A DNA stretch of 21,220 bases from a virus: positions 1-21,220 of IMG/VR virus record IMGVR_UViG_3300043427_000319; one strand, 5' to 3'. Of the stretch, positions 5,944 to 12,529 are shown piece by piece. Position numbers and translations under genes: made by a program. Each line of letters starts with the position of its first letter. The stretch's first letter is position 1. The notes under the pieces are model-generated. The model had not been told where the DNA came from. It ran no database searches and worked only from the letters and a program-made list of their open reading frames with translations.

Positions 5944-6338
5944 TGGCCGACGACTTTACAGCGTGGCGCGCATCGCATGTTGCTGTCCGCGCCATTCAAG
6001 AGTTGGACATTTGGGCCGAGCATGACGCCGAAGCTGTGGCTTGGGCGTGCTATGATTGGCTGCACATGCGTGAAGCTGGCTTGCCGACGCTCTCGTTGGT
6101 AGATGGCAAAGCCCGCGAAGATGCGCGCTTCTGGGCCGAAACCGCGCACCCGGCAGAGCTTGAATGCTACGCCTTGGCGGCGATGGATCGCCTCGGCGGG
6201 ATCAGCGGTGGCCATGCCTTGTTTGCGTCAAGGCAGATCAAGAGGCTGGTCGGCGCACTGTTCAAGCGCATGTCTCCTGGCGAACAAAAGGCTTTCACCG
6301 CGTGGGCCGCAAAGCAGATAGAGGATACTGAAAAATGA
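5943..6338 (+). CDS. Hypothetical phage protein between regulator and helicase-like ATPase
   Basis: This 131-residue protein starts at an ATG sharing one base with the regulator's stop. I do not recognise a named domain with confidence. It is helical and Trp/Ala-rich: DFTAWRASHVAVRAIQEL, then DAEAVAWACYDWLHMREAG, then EDARFWAETAHPAELECYALAAMDRL, and a basic stretch with KRLVGALFKRMSPGEQKAF. No signal peptide, membrane segment or metal motif is seen. A 4-base ATGA overlap with the downstream ATPase suggests joint translation and possibly a shared role in replication initiation or loading, which is inference from position. Confidence 0.65.
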   Translation: MADDFTAWRASHVAVRAIQELDIWAEHDAEAVAWACYDWLHMREAGLPTLSLVDGKAREDARFWAETAHPAELECYALAAMDRLGGISGGHALFASRQIKRLVGALFKRMSPGEQKAFTAWAAKQIEDTEK

Positions 6339-7834
6339 GCGCCGATGATTTTGCAGACTTTGAGGCTGGCTATAACGGGGCAAAATTCGGGCAGTCGTCG
6401 CAATCCTATCCGCAAGACGAGTTCAGTGCTGACGACTTCGCGCCGCCATCTCCAGAAGCCCCGGAAAGCAACGACGCCTTTCCTCCACCGTTTTCGCTTG
6501 ATGGCATTGATCTGCTGACGCCGCCAGGCTTCGTCGGAGACGTTGCCGCATGGATTGACAGCCAATGCCGTTATCCGCGCCGCAGGCTTGCTGTCGCAGC
6601 CGCATTGGCGACGATTGGCAATATCGGCGGCCTGCGCCACGAAGACGCGCGTGACGGCGTTACAGCGAACCTATTGGCTTTCTGCGTTGCCGCCTCTGCC
6701 ACCGGCAAGGAAGCCGTCATGCAGGCTTGCACGGATCTGCACATCGCCGCCGGCGTTCACTACGCCTTGCAGGGCGGCATCAAGTCAGAACAGGAAATCA
6801 TGCGAAACCTGGTCGAGCATCAGGCCGCATACTACATCATTGACGAAATCGGCATCTTTCTCATCAAGGTCAGAAACGCCCAGCGCAGGGGCGGCGCTGC
6901 TTATCTGGAAAGCGTCTTTGGCGCGATCATGTCGGGATACTCCAAAGCCAACAGTCGAATGCTGTTGCAGGGAGACACAAAGCGCGAATTGCGCAAGCTG
7001 TTCAGTGGAACTATGGCCAAGGCCGAAGATGATGGGCGCACCGACCAAGCAGACCGCGCACGGCGGATGCTGAAGATGGTTGATGAAGGGTTGGAAAGGC
7101 CTTTCCTGTCGGTTGTCGGGTTCACGACGCCTGGAACATTTGACCAGATCATGGATGGGGAAACGGCAACGCAGGGCTTTGTCGGTCGCGCCATCATCGT
7201 TGCGGAAACAGACAACAACCCGTCAGAGCGCGAAGGCTTCCGAAAGCGCCCCATGCCAGAGAACCTCGCCATGCGATTGGCGCAGATCTTCCACGGCGGA
7301 AACTTTGACATGATGACGGACGGCGCGCGCGTTGAGTATGCCGGTTCGCGCGAGTTGGTGCAGACCACAGACGAAGCCAGCGACATGCTTAAGAGAGTGT
7401 CAAAGTGGCTGCACGCATATGCCGAAGACATGGGCGAGAACACGGGAGAGGCGTCCGTTGCCATGATCCGCCGCGCTTATGAACTCATCGCAAAGATCAG
7501 CTTCATCCTTGCCATCCCGACCGCCACCAGAACGGCGGAGCATGTGCGCTGGGCCTTCGCCTATGTGCGCTCCGAACTTGATGCCAAGATCAAGCTGGTC
7601 TTCGCCAATGACAACTCCAAGGACCGCCCAGAGGAAGCCATCGCCGCGCGCGTCATCAACTACATTGACCCGGAAAAGGGCGCGTCAACGCGGGTTCTTG
7701 CGAACAGAATGCGGATGAAGCCGGAAGCCTTGGAACCGATCCTTGCGAAGATGGAGCGGGCCGGGATGATCCGCAGCGAACAAGGCAAGAAGCCGTGGAA
7801 GGGCAAGCTGCCGGATATTTGGACGCTTGTGTGA
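6335..7834 (+). CDS. DUF3987-like / primase-helicase-type ATPase
   Basis: The 499-residue protein begins with about 55 disordered acidic residues containing SADDFA twice (2-7 and 31-36). A predicted P-loop domain follows: AASATGKEA around 119-127 as an atypical Walker A, where Glu replaces the usual Ser/Thr after GK, and YYIIDEIG at 166-173 as Walker B. The Gly-Lys-Glu/Asp form is seen in phage and plasmid helicase proteins of the DUF3987/primase-helicase group. The last 70 residues look like a winged helix (ARVINYIDPEKGASTRVLAN, then ALEPILAKMERAGMIRS). It most likely unwinds or initiates at an origin, and it lies directly before the AT-rich, repeat-bearing gap. No primase (Toprim or AEP) domain is visible in this chain. 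Confidence 0.75.
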   Translation: MSADDFADFEAGYNGAKFGQSSQSYPQDEFSADDFAPPSPEAPESNDAFPPPFSLDGIDLLTPPGFVGDVAAWIDSQCRYPRRRLAVAAALATIGNIGGLRHEDARDGVTANLLAFCVAASATGKEAVMQACTDLHIAAGVHYALQGGIKSEQEIMRNLVEHQAAYYIIDEIGIFLIKVRNAQRRGGAAYLESVFGAIMSGYSKANSRMLLQGDTKRELRKLFSGTMAKAEDDGRTDQADRARRMLKMVDEGLERPFLSVVGFTTPGTFDQIMDGETATQGFVGRAIIVAETDNNPSEREGFRKRPMPENLAMRLAQIFHGGNFDMMTDGARVEYAGSRELVQTTDEASDMLKRVSKWLHAYAEDMGENTGEASVAMIRRAYELIAKISFILAIPTATRTAEHVRWAFAYVRSELDAKIKLVFANDNSKDRPEEAIAARVINYIDPEKGASTRVLANRMRMKPEALEPILAKMERAGMIRSEQGKKPWKGKLPDIWTLV

Positions 7835-7843
7835 TGGCGAAAG

Positions 7844-7925
7844 ATGTTTACACATGTTTGCACAATGTTTTTGCGTGTTTTTATCGTGTAAGTCATTGAT
7901 TTCATTGAATTTACCATGTTTACAC
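7844..7925 (+). repeat. ATGTTTrCAC iteron-like repeats
   Basis: ATGTTTACAC at 7844-7853, ATGTTTGCAC at 7854-7863 and ATGTTTACAC at 7916-7925 are copies of one 10-base unit; a degenerate ATGTTTTTGC starts at 7865. The first two are head-to-tail with 10-base periodicity, one helical turn. GTTTACAC recurs inside the imperfect palindrome at 8062-8082. The shared core with 146-175 suggests one binding protein for both regions. Confidence 0.55.
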
Positions 7926-8193
7926 AAATTCGGTCGTAAGAGACATATAAAGACCCATAAGAGGGACCCATATAGGGGGTCTAGGGATAGGATATGTAAG
8001 TATATATATAATGTGTAAATGTATAATATCTTAAGAAATCCCTTACAGGCCAAGCACTTACAGTTTACACGGCGTGTTAAAACTTCCGTGTAATGTGAAA
8101 ACATTAAAGCCCATCACTTCGCACTTGACCGCCCCCCGTTTCGTGTTGCAAGGTGGGGGCGCGCAGCAGCGCACAACCTCCCTGCTTAACCTA

Positions 8194-8219
8194 CCCCCGG
8201 CCTCGGTCGGGGGGCTTTT
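8194..8219 (+). terminator. Terminator-like hairpin just before the SNF2 gene
   Basis: CCCCCG (8194-8199) pairs with CGGGGG (8208-8213) around an 8-base loop and is followed by GCTTTT (8214-8219). The shape fits an intrinsic terminator for rightward transcripts. It lies 16 bases before the start codon of the next gene and covers the approach to its AAGGAAA ribosome site, so it could also be a leader attenuator. Confidence 0.6.
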
Positions 8220-8234
8220 CCCAAGGAAACAAGA

Positions 8235-9623
8235 ATGAGCCTAGAAGAATATCGCGCGTTCATCGCATCACGCGCGCGCCACACAGCCAAGCAAGGCTTC
8301 ACGCCGCACCAAATCAACGAAGCCGCAAAAGCGCACCAAGATACCGTGCTGCGGTTCGCAATCGAACAAGGTAAGTCAGCAGCATTCCTGGACACAGGGC
8401 TTGGAAAGTCGTTCATCGAGCTTGAGTTCGCGCGCCAGTGCGCCGAAGAAACCAACAAGCCATCCCTGATCCTGACACCACTCGCAGTCGCAGGCCAAAT
8501 GGTCCGCGAAGGCCAGAAGTTCAACATAAACGCACGCCAAATTCGCGAGCAGTCAGAAGTCGGACAAGGCGTCATGGTCGCAAACTATGAACGCCTAGTA
8601 AAACTTGACCCAGCCAGCTTCGGTGCCGTCATCCTCGACGAAAGCAGCATCCTCAAAAGCTACGCCAGCAAAACACGCGTCCTGATCCAAGACGCATTCC
8701 GCGATACGCCATACAAACTCGCAGCAACCGCAACACCATCGCCAAACGATCACACCGAACTCGGAAACCACGCAGAGTTCCTTGGCATCATGCGCCAGCA
8801 AGAAATGCTGTCAAAATGGTTTATCAACGATACCAGCACAGCTTCCCAAGAATGGCGGCTCAAAGGCCACGCACAAGCCGACTTCTGGGCTTTCGTCGCG
8901 TCATGGTCGCGTTGCGCCACCCTGCCGTCGGACCTTGGCGGCGATGATACGGGATACATCCTGCCACCGATCGACGAGCGCATCCACGAAGTCGCAGCCG
9001 ACCGCATGGAAAACATCGGGCAAGGAATGCTGTTCCGCATCCCTGAAATGTCCGCAACCAGCTTCCACGAGGAAAAGCGACTGACCCTGCGCCAGCGCTG
9101 CGAAATGGCGGCAGAACTGGCAAACCATGACAAGCCCGTCACCGTCTGGTGCGAAACCAATGAAGAAAGCGCCATGCTTGCCAAGATGATCAACGGCGCC
9201 ATTGAAGTGCGCGGCGATCAAGACCCTGACGAAAAAGAGCGCCGACTTCTGGGGTTTGCTGACGGCCAATACCGCGCCATTGTCTGTAAGCCAAAGCTCG
9301 CAGGGTTCGGCGTCAACTGGCAACACTGCGCCCATGCAGTTTTCGCTTCCATCAGCTTTTCATATGAGCAACACTACCAAGCGAAGCGGCGAAGCCACCG
9401 CTTCGGCCAATCCCAACGCGTCCGCAACGACATCGTAATCAGCGATACAGAAGCCAGCATCTGGAACGTCATCAACGTCAAATCAGCCAAACACGACGAA
9501 ATGAAACGCCGCATGGCCGATGCCATGAAATCAGCACAAACCGAAGCGCAAGTCAGGGTAAAATACGACCGCCCAATTGACTTGGCGTTTCCTGAATGGA
9601 TCAAAGAGGAGAAAACAGCATGA
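8235..9623 (+). CDS. SNF2-type superfamily 2 helicase/translocase
   Basis: The 462-residue protein starts at an ATG preceded by AAGGAAACAAGA. Motor motifs are all present: FTPHQINEA as a Q-like start (22-30), Walker A DTGLGKS at 53-59, motif II as DESS at 135-138, TATP at 165-168, and motif VI as RRSHRFGQSQRV in the C-terminal lobe, the SNF2 Q-x-x-GRxxR-like region with RxGQ. DESS in place of DEAH or DEGH is found in phage SNF2 proteins. It is short for the family, with no added reader domain. The gene overlaps a DNA methyltransferase gene by 4 bases, a pairing seen in many phages, which suggests joint action on DNA modification, replication or defence against host restriction. The precise role is unknown. 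Confidence 0.88.
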   Translation: MSLEEYRAFIASRARHTAKQGFTPHQINEAAKAHQDTVLRFAIEQGKSAAFLDTGLGKSFIELEFARQCAEETNKPSLILTPLAVAGQMVREGQKFNINARQIREQSEVGQGVMVANYERLVKLDPASFGAVILDESSILKSYASKTRVLIQDAFRDTPYKLAATATPSPNDHTELGNHAEFLGIMRQQEMLSKWFINDTSTASQEWRLKGHAQADFWAFVASWSRCATLPSDLGGDDTGYILPPIDERIHEVAADRMENIGQGMLFRIPEMSATSFHEEKRLTLRQRCEMAAELANHDKPVTVWCETNEESAMLAKMINGAIEVRGDQDPDEKERRLLGFADGQYRAIVCKPKLAGFGVNWQHCAHAVFASISFSYEQHYQAKRRSHRFGQSQRVRNDIVISDTEASIWNVINVKSAKHDEMKRRMADAMKSAQTEAQVRVKYDRPIDLAFPEWIKEEKTA

Positions 9624-10612
9624 GCAAACAACCAGAATATAGCGGTAAATGGTGGGCGTTGCATAACTCGGATTGCATTGAGGGCATGCATGCCATGCCT
9701 GAGCATTCGGTAGACTGCATGGTCACGTCAATCCCATTCGGTGATCTGTTCGTTTACAGCGACAGCGAGCGTGACCTTGGCAACGCTGGCGAAGGTGACG
9801 CGTTCCTGAACCAATATCGTTTCTTTGCAGAAGCCTTGACCCGCGTCATGAAGCCTGGCCGCATCGCCTGCATCCATGTTACCGATCTGCCAACCCGCAA
9901 GGGCAAGCACGGATACATCGGCCTGCAAGACTTTTCTGGCGAAGTGATCAAGGCGCACGACGATGCAGGCATGATCTACCACAGCCGCGCGACGATCTGG
10001 AAAGACCCGGTAGTTGAAATGCAGCGCACCAAAGCCCTTGGTCTGCTTTACAAGCAGATCCGCAAAGACAGCACCATGAACCGCGTCGGGATGCCGGACT
10101 ATATGCTGTTTTTCCGCGCCCCCGGTGAAAACCCGGATCGTGTGGAACACGCCGCGCCGGGTGATACGCAAGCCGCAATGCCAATCGTCAAGGCTTGGCT
10201 GCACGAAATGCATCGCCAAGGACTTGCATCCGAAACGCCAACGGATGAGCAAATCGCCGCACTCCTGCCCTATGCAGAGTTTGACGTTTACGAATGGCAA
10301 AAGCTGGCATCGCCCGTCTGGATGGATATTGAGCAAGGCAACGTTCTAAACCGCATGAAGGCACAAAACGACGAAAAGCACGTGTGCCCGTTGCAACTTG
10401 GGATTATTGAGCGTTGCTTGCGCCTCTACAGCAAGCCCGGCGACGTGGTGATGGACCCGTTCAACGGCATCGGATCGACAGGCTATCAAGCGGTCAAGAT
10501 GTTCCGCCGCTATCTCGGATTTGAACTCAAGCCGGAATATGCCGCAATGGCCGACCGAAACCTGAAAGAAGCCGAGGCATCGGCGGGCGGATTGTTTGGA
10601 GATGCAGCATGA
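9620..10612 (+). CDS. Beta-class DNA methyltransferase (N6-adenine or N4-cytosine type)
   Basis: Starting at the ATG of the ATGA overlap (9620), with GAGGAG upstream, the protein has 330 residues. The catalytic motif IV comes first, as VTSIPFGD (SIPF at 37-40) with SERDLGN shortly after. The AdoMet motif I comes last, as DPFNGIGSTG at 279-288, followed by the YLGFELKPEYA motif. This IV-then-I order defines the beta class (PF01555-like). SIPF differs from the usual D/N/S-P-P-Y/F/W. Phage members often have relaxed forms, so activity is likely but unproven. The central region with PDYMLFFRAPGE would hold target recognition. The target sequence cannot be read from here, and no cognate restriction enzyme is present. 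Codon choice looks less C/A-rich than in the two flanking genes. Confidence 0.9.
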   Translation: MSKQPEYSGKWWALHNSDCIEGMHAMPEHSVDCMVTSIPFGDLFVYSDSERDLGNAGEGDAFLNQYRFFAEALTRVMKPGRIACIHVTDLPTRKGKHGYIGLQDFSGEVIKAHDDAGMIYHSRATIWKDPVVEMQRTKALGLLYKQIRKDSTMNRVGMPDYMLFFRAPGENPDRVEHAAPGDTQAAMPIVKAWLHEMHRQGLASETPTDEQIAALLPYAEFDVYEWQKLASPVWMDIEQGNVLNRMKAQNDEKHVCPLQLGIIERCLRLYSKPGDVVMDPFNGIGSTGYQAVKMFRRYLGFELKPEYAAMADRNLKEAEASAGGLFGDAA

Positions 10613-10962
10613 CCCACCCACTCGAAACCAAAATCCTCGCAGCCCTTCAGAAAGGGCCGAAAACCCCGCAGGAAATCCGCGACGATATCGGCGAGCATGA
10701 CAAGTCGCTTACCAGCATGATGACATACCTCCTGCGCACCGAAAAAATCAGCCGCGAACAACTCAGCAAAGGCCGCTGGCGTTACTACATCGGCACAACC
10801 GCCCCAAACTGGACAGGATACGTGCCAGACAAGCCCAAATCCAAAGCGCCACCCAAGGCCAGCATTCCGGTAAAGCGCATCAACGTCGCGCGGTCATACT
10901 TCGGAGAAGCGCCGCCGATCATCATTACGCTTCCACTCGCGCCTTGGGAGGTGGCGGCGTGA
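10609..10962 (+). CDS. Small winged-helix-like protein
   Basis: The 117-residue protein overlaps the methyltransferase stop by 4 bases. Residues 1-60 have the order helix-helix-recognition helix-wing: LETKILAALQKGPKTPQEIR, then DKSLTSMMTYLLRTEKISRE, then GRWRYYIGT. This fits a MarR/BlaI-style winged helix of the kind that controls or assists phage transcription. The second half is basic and Pro-rich (PDKPKSKAPPKASIPVKR) and probably disordered. There is no metal site. It may be a DNA-binding partner of the modification genes or a late regulator; only the fold type is supported. Confidence 0.6.
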   Translation: MTHPLETKILAALQKGPKTPQEIRDDIGEHDKSLTSMMTYLLRTEKISREQLSKGRWRYYIGTTAPNWTGYVPDKPKSKAPPKASIPVKRINVARSYFGEAPPIIITLPLAPWEVAA

Positions 10963-11258
10963 TGGAGTGGCAACCGATTGAGACAGCGCCGAAGGATGGG
11001 ACGTGGGTTCTTCTCTGCGGCGGATCAGCCTGCGATGGCGATGAAAACTATCATTGGTCATTTAACGACCCGATAAAGCAAATTGAACAAGATGCAGCCA
11101 TTGCAGCAACCAACGCGCGGCCAGTTGTCGCCCGATGGGAAGAGGAAAACGCAAACTACCGTGGCGGCGCTTGGGCCTACGCAGCATGGGATAGCGCATG
11201 GCGTAGCTTTTACGAAAACCCCACCCACTGGATGCCCCTGCCGGAGCCGCCAAAATGA
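10962..11258 (+). CDS. DUF551-like small phage protein
   Basis: The ATG at 10962 shares one base with the preceding stop and gives 98 residues. It opens EWQPIETAPKDGTWVLL and closes THWMPLPEPPK, the two ends typical of DUF551-type phage proteins, whose function is not established. A Trp-rich middle (AWAYAAWDSAWRSFY) lies between them. A TTG start six codons earlier is in frame but would overlap the previous gene more deeply. These proteins are usually found among accessory early or middle genes, as here. Confidence 0.72.
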   Translation: MEWQPIETAPKDGTWVLLCGGSACDGDENYHWSFNDPIKQIEQDAAIAATNARPVVARWEEENANYRGGAWAYAAWDSAWRSFYENPTHWMPLPEPPK

Positions 11259-11452
11259 CCCACCACCACCACGAAACCCTCATCTGGCGGGGCATTACGC
11301 CGCCGCCACCCGGATCACGAAAAACAACTTGCCCGCAATGCAGCCATCGGCGAAAAAAGAAAACCGAACGCTGCCTGTCCATCTACCCAAGCACAAACCT
11401 CATCGCATGGCGCTGCCACAACTGCGGATGGGAAGACGAGGAAATGATATGA
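11255..11452 (+). CDS. Stand-alone primase-type zinc ribbon
   Basis: This 65-residue protein is almost only a zinc ribbon: CPQC at 26-29, then SHRRKKKTERCLSIYPS, then CHNC at 54-57 followed by GWEDEE. The CPxCSHxRKKK...CLS...W.CHxCGW arrangement is that of the N-terminal zinc-binding domain of phage primase-helicases (T7 gp4/Twinkle type), which reads the priming trinucleotide. Here the chain stops right after the ribbon, with no Toprim or helicase domain. It overlaps its neighbours by 4 bases on each side, so it is a designed small gene and not a decayed end. It may supply template recognition in trans or act as a regulator (inference). Confidence 0.78.
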   Translation: MTHHHHETLIWRGITPPPPGSRKTTCPQCSHRRKKKTERCLSIYPSTNLIAWRCHNCGWEDEEMI

Positions 11453-11712
11453 AGGAACGTGTAATGGTTGCCTTCTACCACAAAGGCCGAAAGAAATTCG
11501 TGCCGTGGCTGGCCCTTGAACTGGCCCGCAAAATGAACCGCGACCCGGATCTGGTTGTCAACGACCTGAAAGGACTAGCCCAAGACGGGCTGGCAAAGTC
11601 AAACCGCATCATGCGCGGCAATACCACATTTTCCACATGGGAATTAACCAAAGCAGGGCAGGATGAGGCGTTGCAGATCATCCGGGCAGAAGAAATGGTG
11701 AGGGCGAGATGA
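11449..11712 (+). CDS. Small helix-turn-helix-like protein
   Basis: The ATG at 11449 overlaps the zinc-ribbon stop as ATGA and gives 87 residues; the longer open frame upstream is not used. The sequence suggests a winged helix: LALELARKMNRDPDLVVNDL as the helical pair, LKGLAQDGLAKSNRIM as recognition helix and wing start, FSTWELTKAGQDEALQII as the last strand and helix. The T-x-A-G-x-x-E-A ending is typical of small MarR-like domains. It probably binds nucleic acid; target and role are unknown. Confidence 0.6.
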   Translation: MKERVMVAFYHKGRKKFVPWLALELARKMNRDPDLVVNDLKGLAQDGLAKSNRIMRGNTTFSTWELTKAGQDEALQIIRAEEMVRAR

Positions 11713-12194
11713 CCCCCACCCAAATCCTCCGCATCTGGCGCGCTGATGTCCGCCGTTGGCATCACAGCACCGACCACCGCCTGCGCAACAGCGGCGACGG
11801 TATCCAAGCCCATCAATGCCGCGTTGCACAACTCCTCGCACTCATCTTCCCAAACTGCACCAAAGAAGAACTCCTGGAAGCCCTATTCCATGACGCCCCA
11901 GAAAGCTGGACAGGCGACGTATCCTATACCGCAAAACAAATCCCCATCATCAAAGACGCCCATAACTGGGCCGAAGCTGATACCGCCCTGCGCCTCGGCC
12001 TCCCAGCATCCACAAGCAACCGCGTAAAGCTATGCGATGGCATCGACTGCCTCCTATGGGCAAACAGCCGCGCATCTGATACAATGCACGCCAATGGATG
12101 GCCGGAACACCTCCGCGCCGTCCTCTCACAAGCACGTGACCTCGGAGTGGGCGAGATCGTGGCAGGAATGTTCGAAAAGGCAGGTGTTCGCTAA
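11709..12194 (+). CDS. HD-domain 5'-nucleotidase, YfbR-like
   Basis: The 161-residue protein carries HD metal ligands: His35 in QAHQCRVA, His61-Asp62 in FHDAPESWTGDV, and Asp110 in VKLCDGID. The H-D-A-x-E-x-x-T-G-D block is close to YfbR-type deoxyribonucleoside 5'-monophosphatases, which adjust nucleotide pools. Phages often carry such enzymes with replication genes. It lies just before the terminase genes, coupled by a one-base TAATG overlap. Substrate preference cannot be read from the sequence. Confidence 0.85.
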   Translation: MTPTQILRIWRADVRRWHHSTDHRLRNSGDGIQAHQCRVAQLLALIFPNCTKEELLEALFHDAPESWTGDVSYTAKQIPIIKDAHNWAEADTALRLGLPASTSNRVKLCDGIDCLLWANSRASDTMHANGWPEHLRAVLSQARDLGVGEIVAGMFEKAGVR

Positions 12195-12529
12195 TGGGGG
12201 AAAAAGCGACATACGAAGTCGGTAAAGGCAAGCCGCCCAAAAACCGACGCTTCGGACAGCCCGAAGGTAATCCGCCAGGAAAAACATCAGAGCAGAAACG
12301 GGCCGAAATGAAGGCCGCAGAACTCGCCAAGCAGCTTGAGGCGCGATTGCTTGCAGCCTTGGCTGCTCAGGATGACGCAATGCTGATTGAAAGCCTCACG
12401 GGCAGCGACATTACGCGGCTGATCAAGACTGCGATGGATCGGGAATATGGAACGGCAACCCAGAAGGTTGAGGCATCTGGCACAAACGGCGGGCCGATGA
12501 TCATCCAGTGGAAAAATGCAGATAGTTGA
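12194..12529 (+). CDS. Probable small terminase subunit (DUF5681-type N-terminus)
   Basis: This 111-residue protein sits directly upstream of, and overlaps by 14 bases, the large terminase gene, where a small terminase is expected. It opens with a basic Gly/Pro segment, VGKGKPPKNRRFGQPEGNPP, the DUF5681 signature (KPPKNRRF..GQ..GNP.G), then a charged helical region (SEQKRAEMKAAELAKQLEA), and a C-terminal part with ATQKVEASGTNGGPMIIQWK. DUF5681 proteins are often annotated as phage packaging or small terminase proteins. No helix-turn-helix is obvious, so the call rests on position and family resemblance. Confidence 0.65.
   Translation: MGEKATYEVGKGKPPKNRRFGQPEGNPPGKTSEQKRAEMKAAELAKQLEARLLAALAAQDDAMLIESLTGSDITRLIKTAMDREYGTATQKVEASGTNGGPMIIQWKNADS

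Larger units (their letters stand above)
7835..8234. other. Large intergenic region: candidate origin/operators plus structured leader
   Basis: No credible gene lies in these 400 bases. The first two thirds (7835-8110) are strikingly AT-rich for this genome, with ATGTTTACAC-type repeats, GTGTAA motifs in the opposite sense, GACCCATA twice (7952-7959 and 7965-7972), an AGACCC...GGGTCT inverted pair (7951-7956 and 7977-7982), and TATAAT at 8007-8012 and 8022-8027 within an alternating TA run. The last third (8131-8219) is GC-rich: GCCCCC (8131-8136) pairs with GGGGGC (8155-8160), GCGCAGCAGCGC (8161-8172) is a small hairpin, and a terminator-like hairpin follows. A replication origin with iterons is a plausible reading, as is a middle/late promoter block. 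Confidence 0.55.

Noticed and set aside
7834-7899. 21-codon frame starting in the TGATG after the helicase-type ATPase gene
   Set aside because: The start overlap is attractive, but the sequence is the repeat tract itself and the peptide has no protein-like character.
7952-7972. GACCCATA pair as a CRISPR-like repeat
   Set aside because: The unit is only 8 bases with a 13-base period and two copies. No CRISPR array or tRNA gene is visible in the window.
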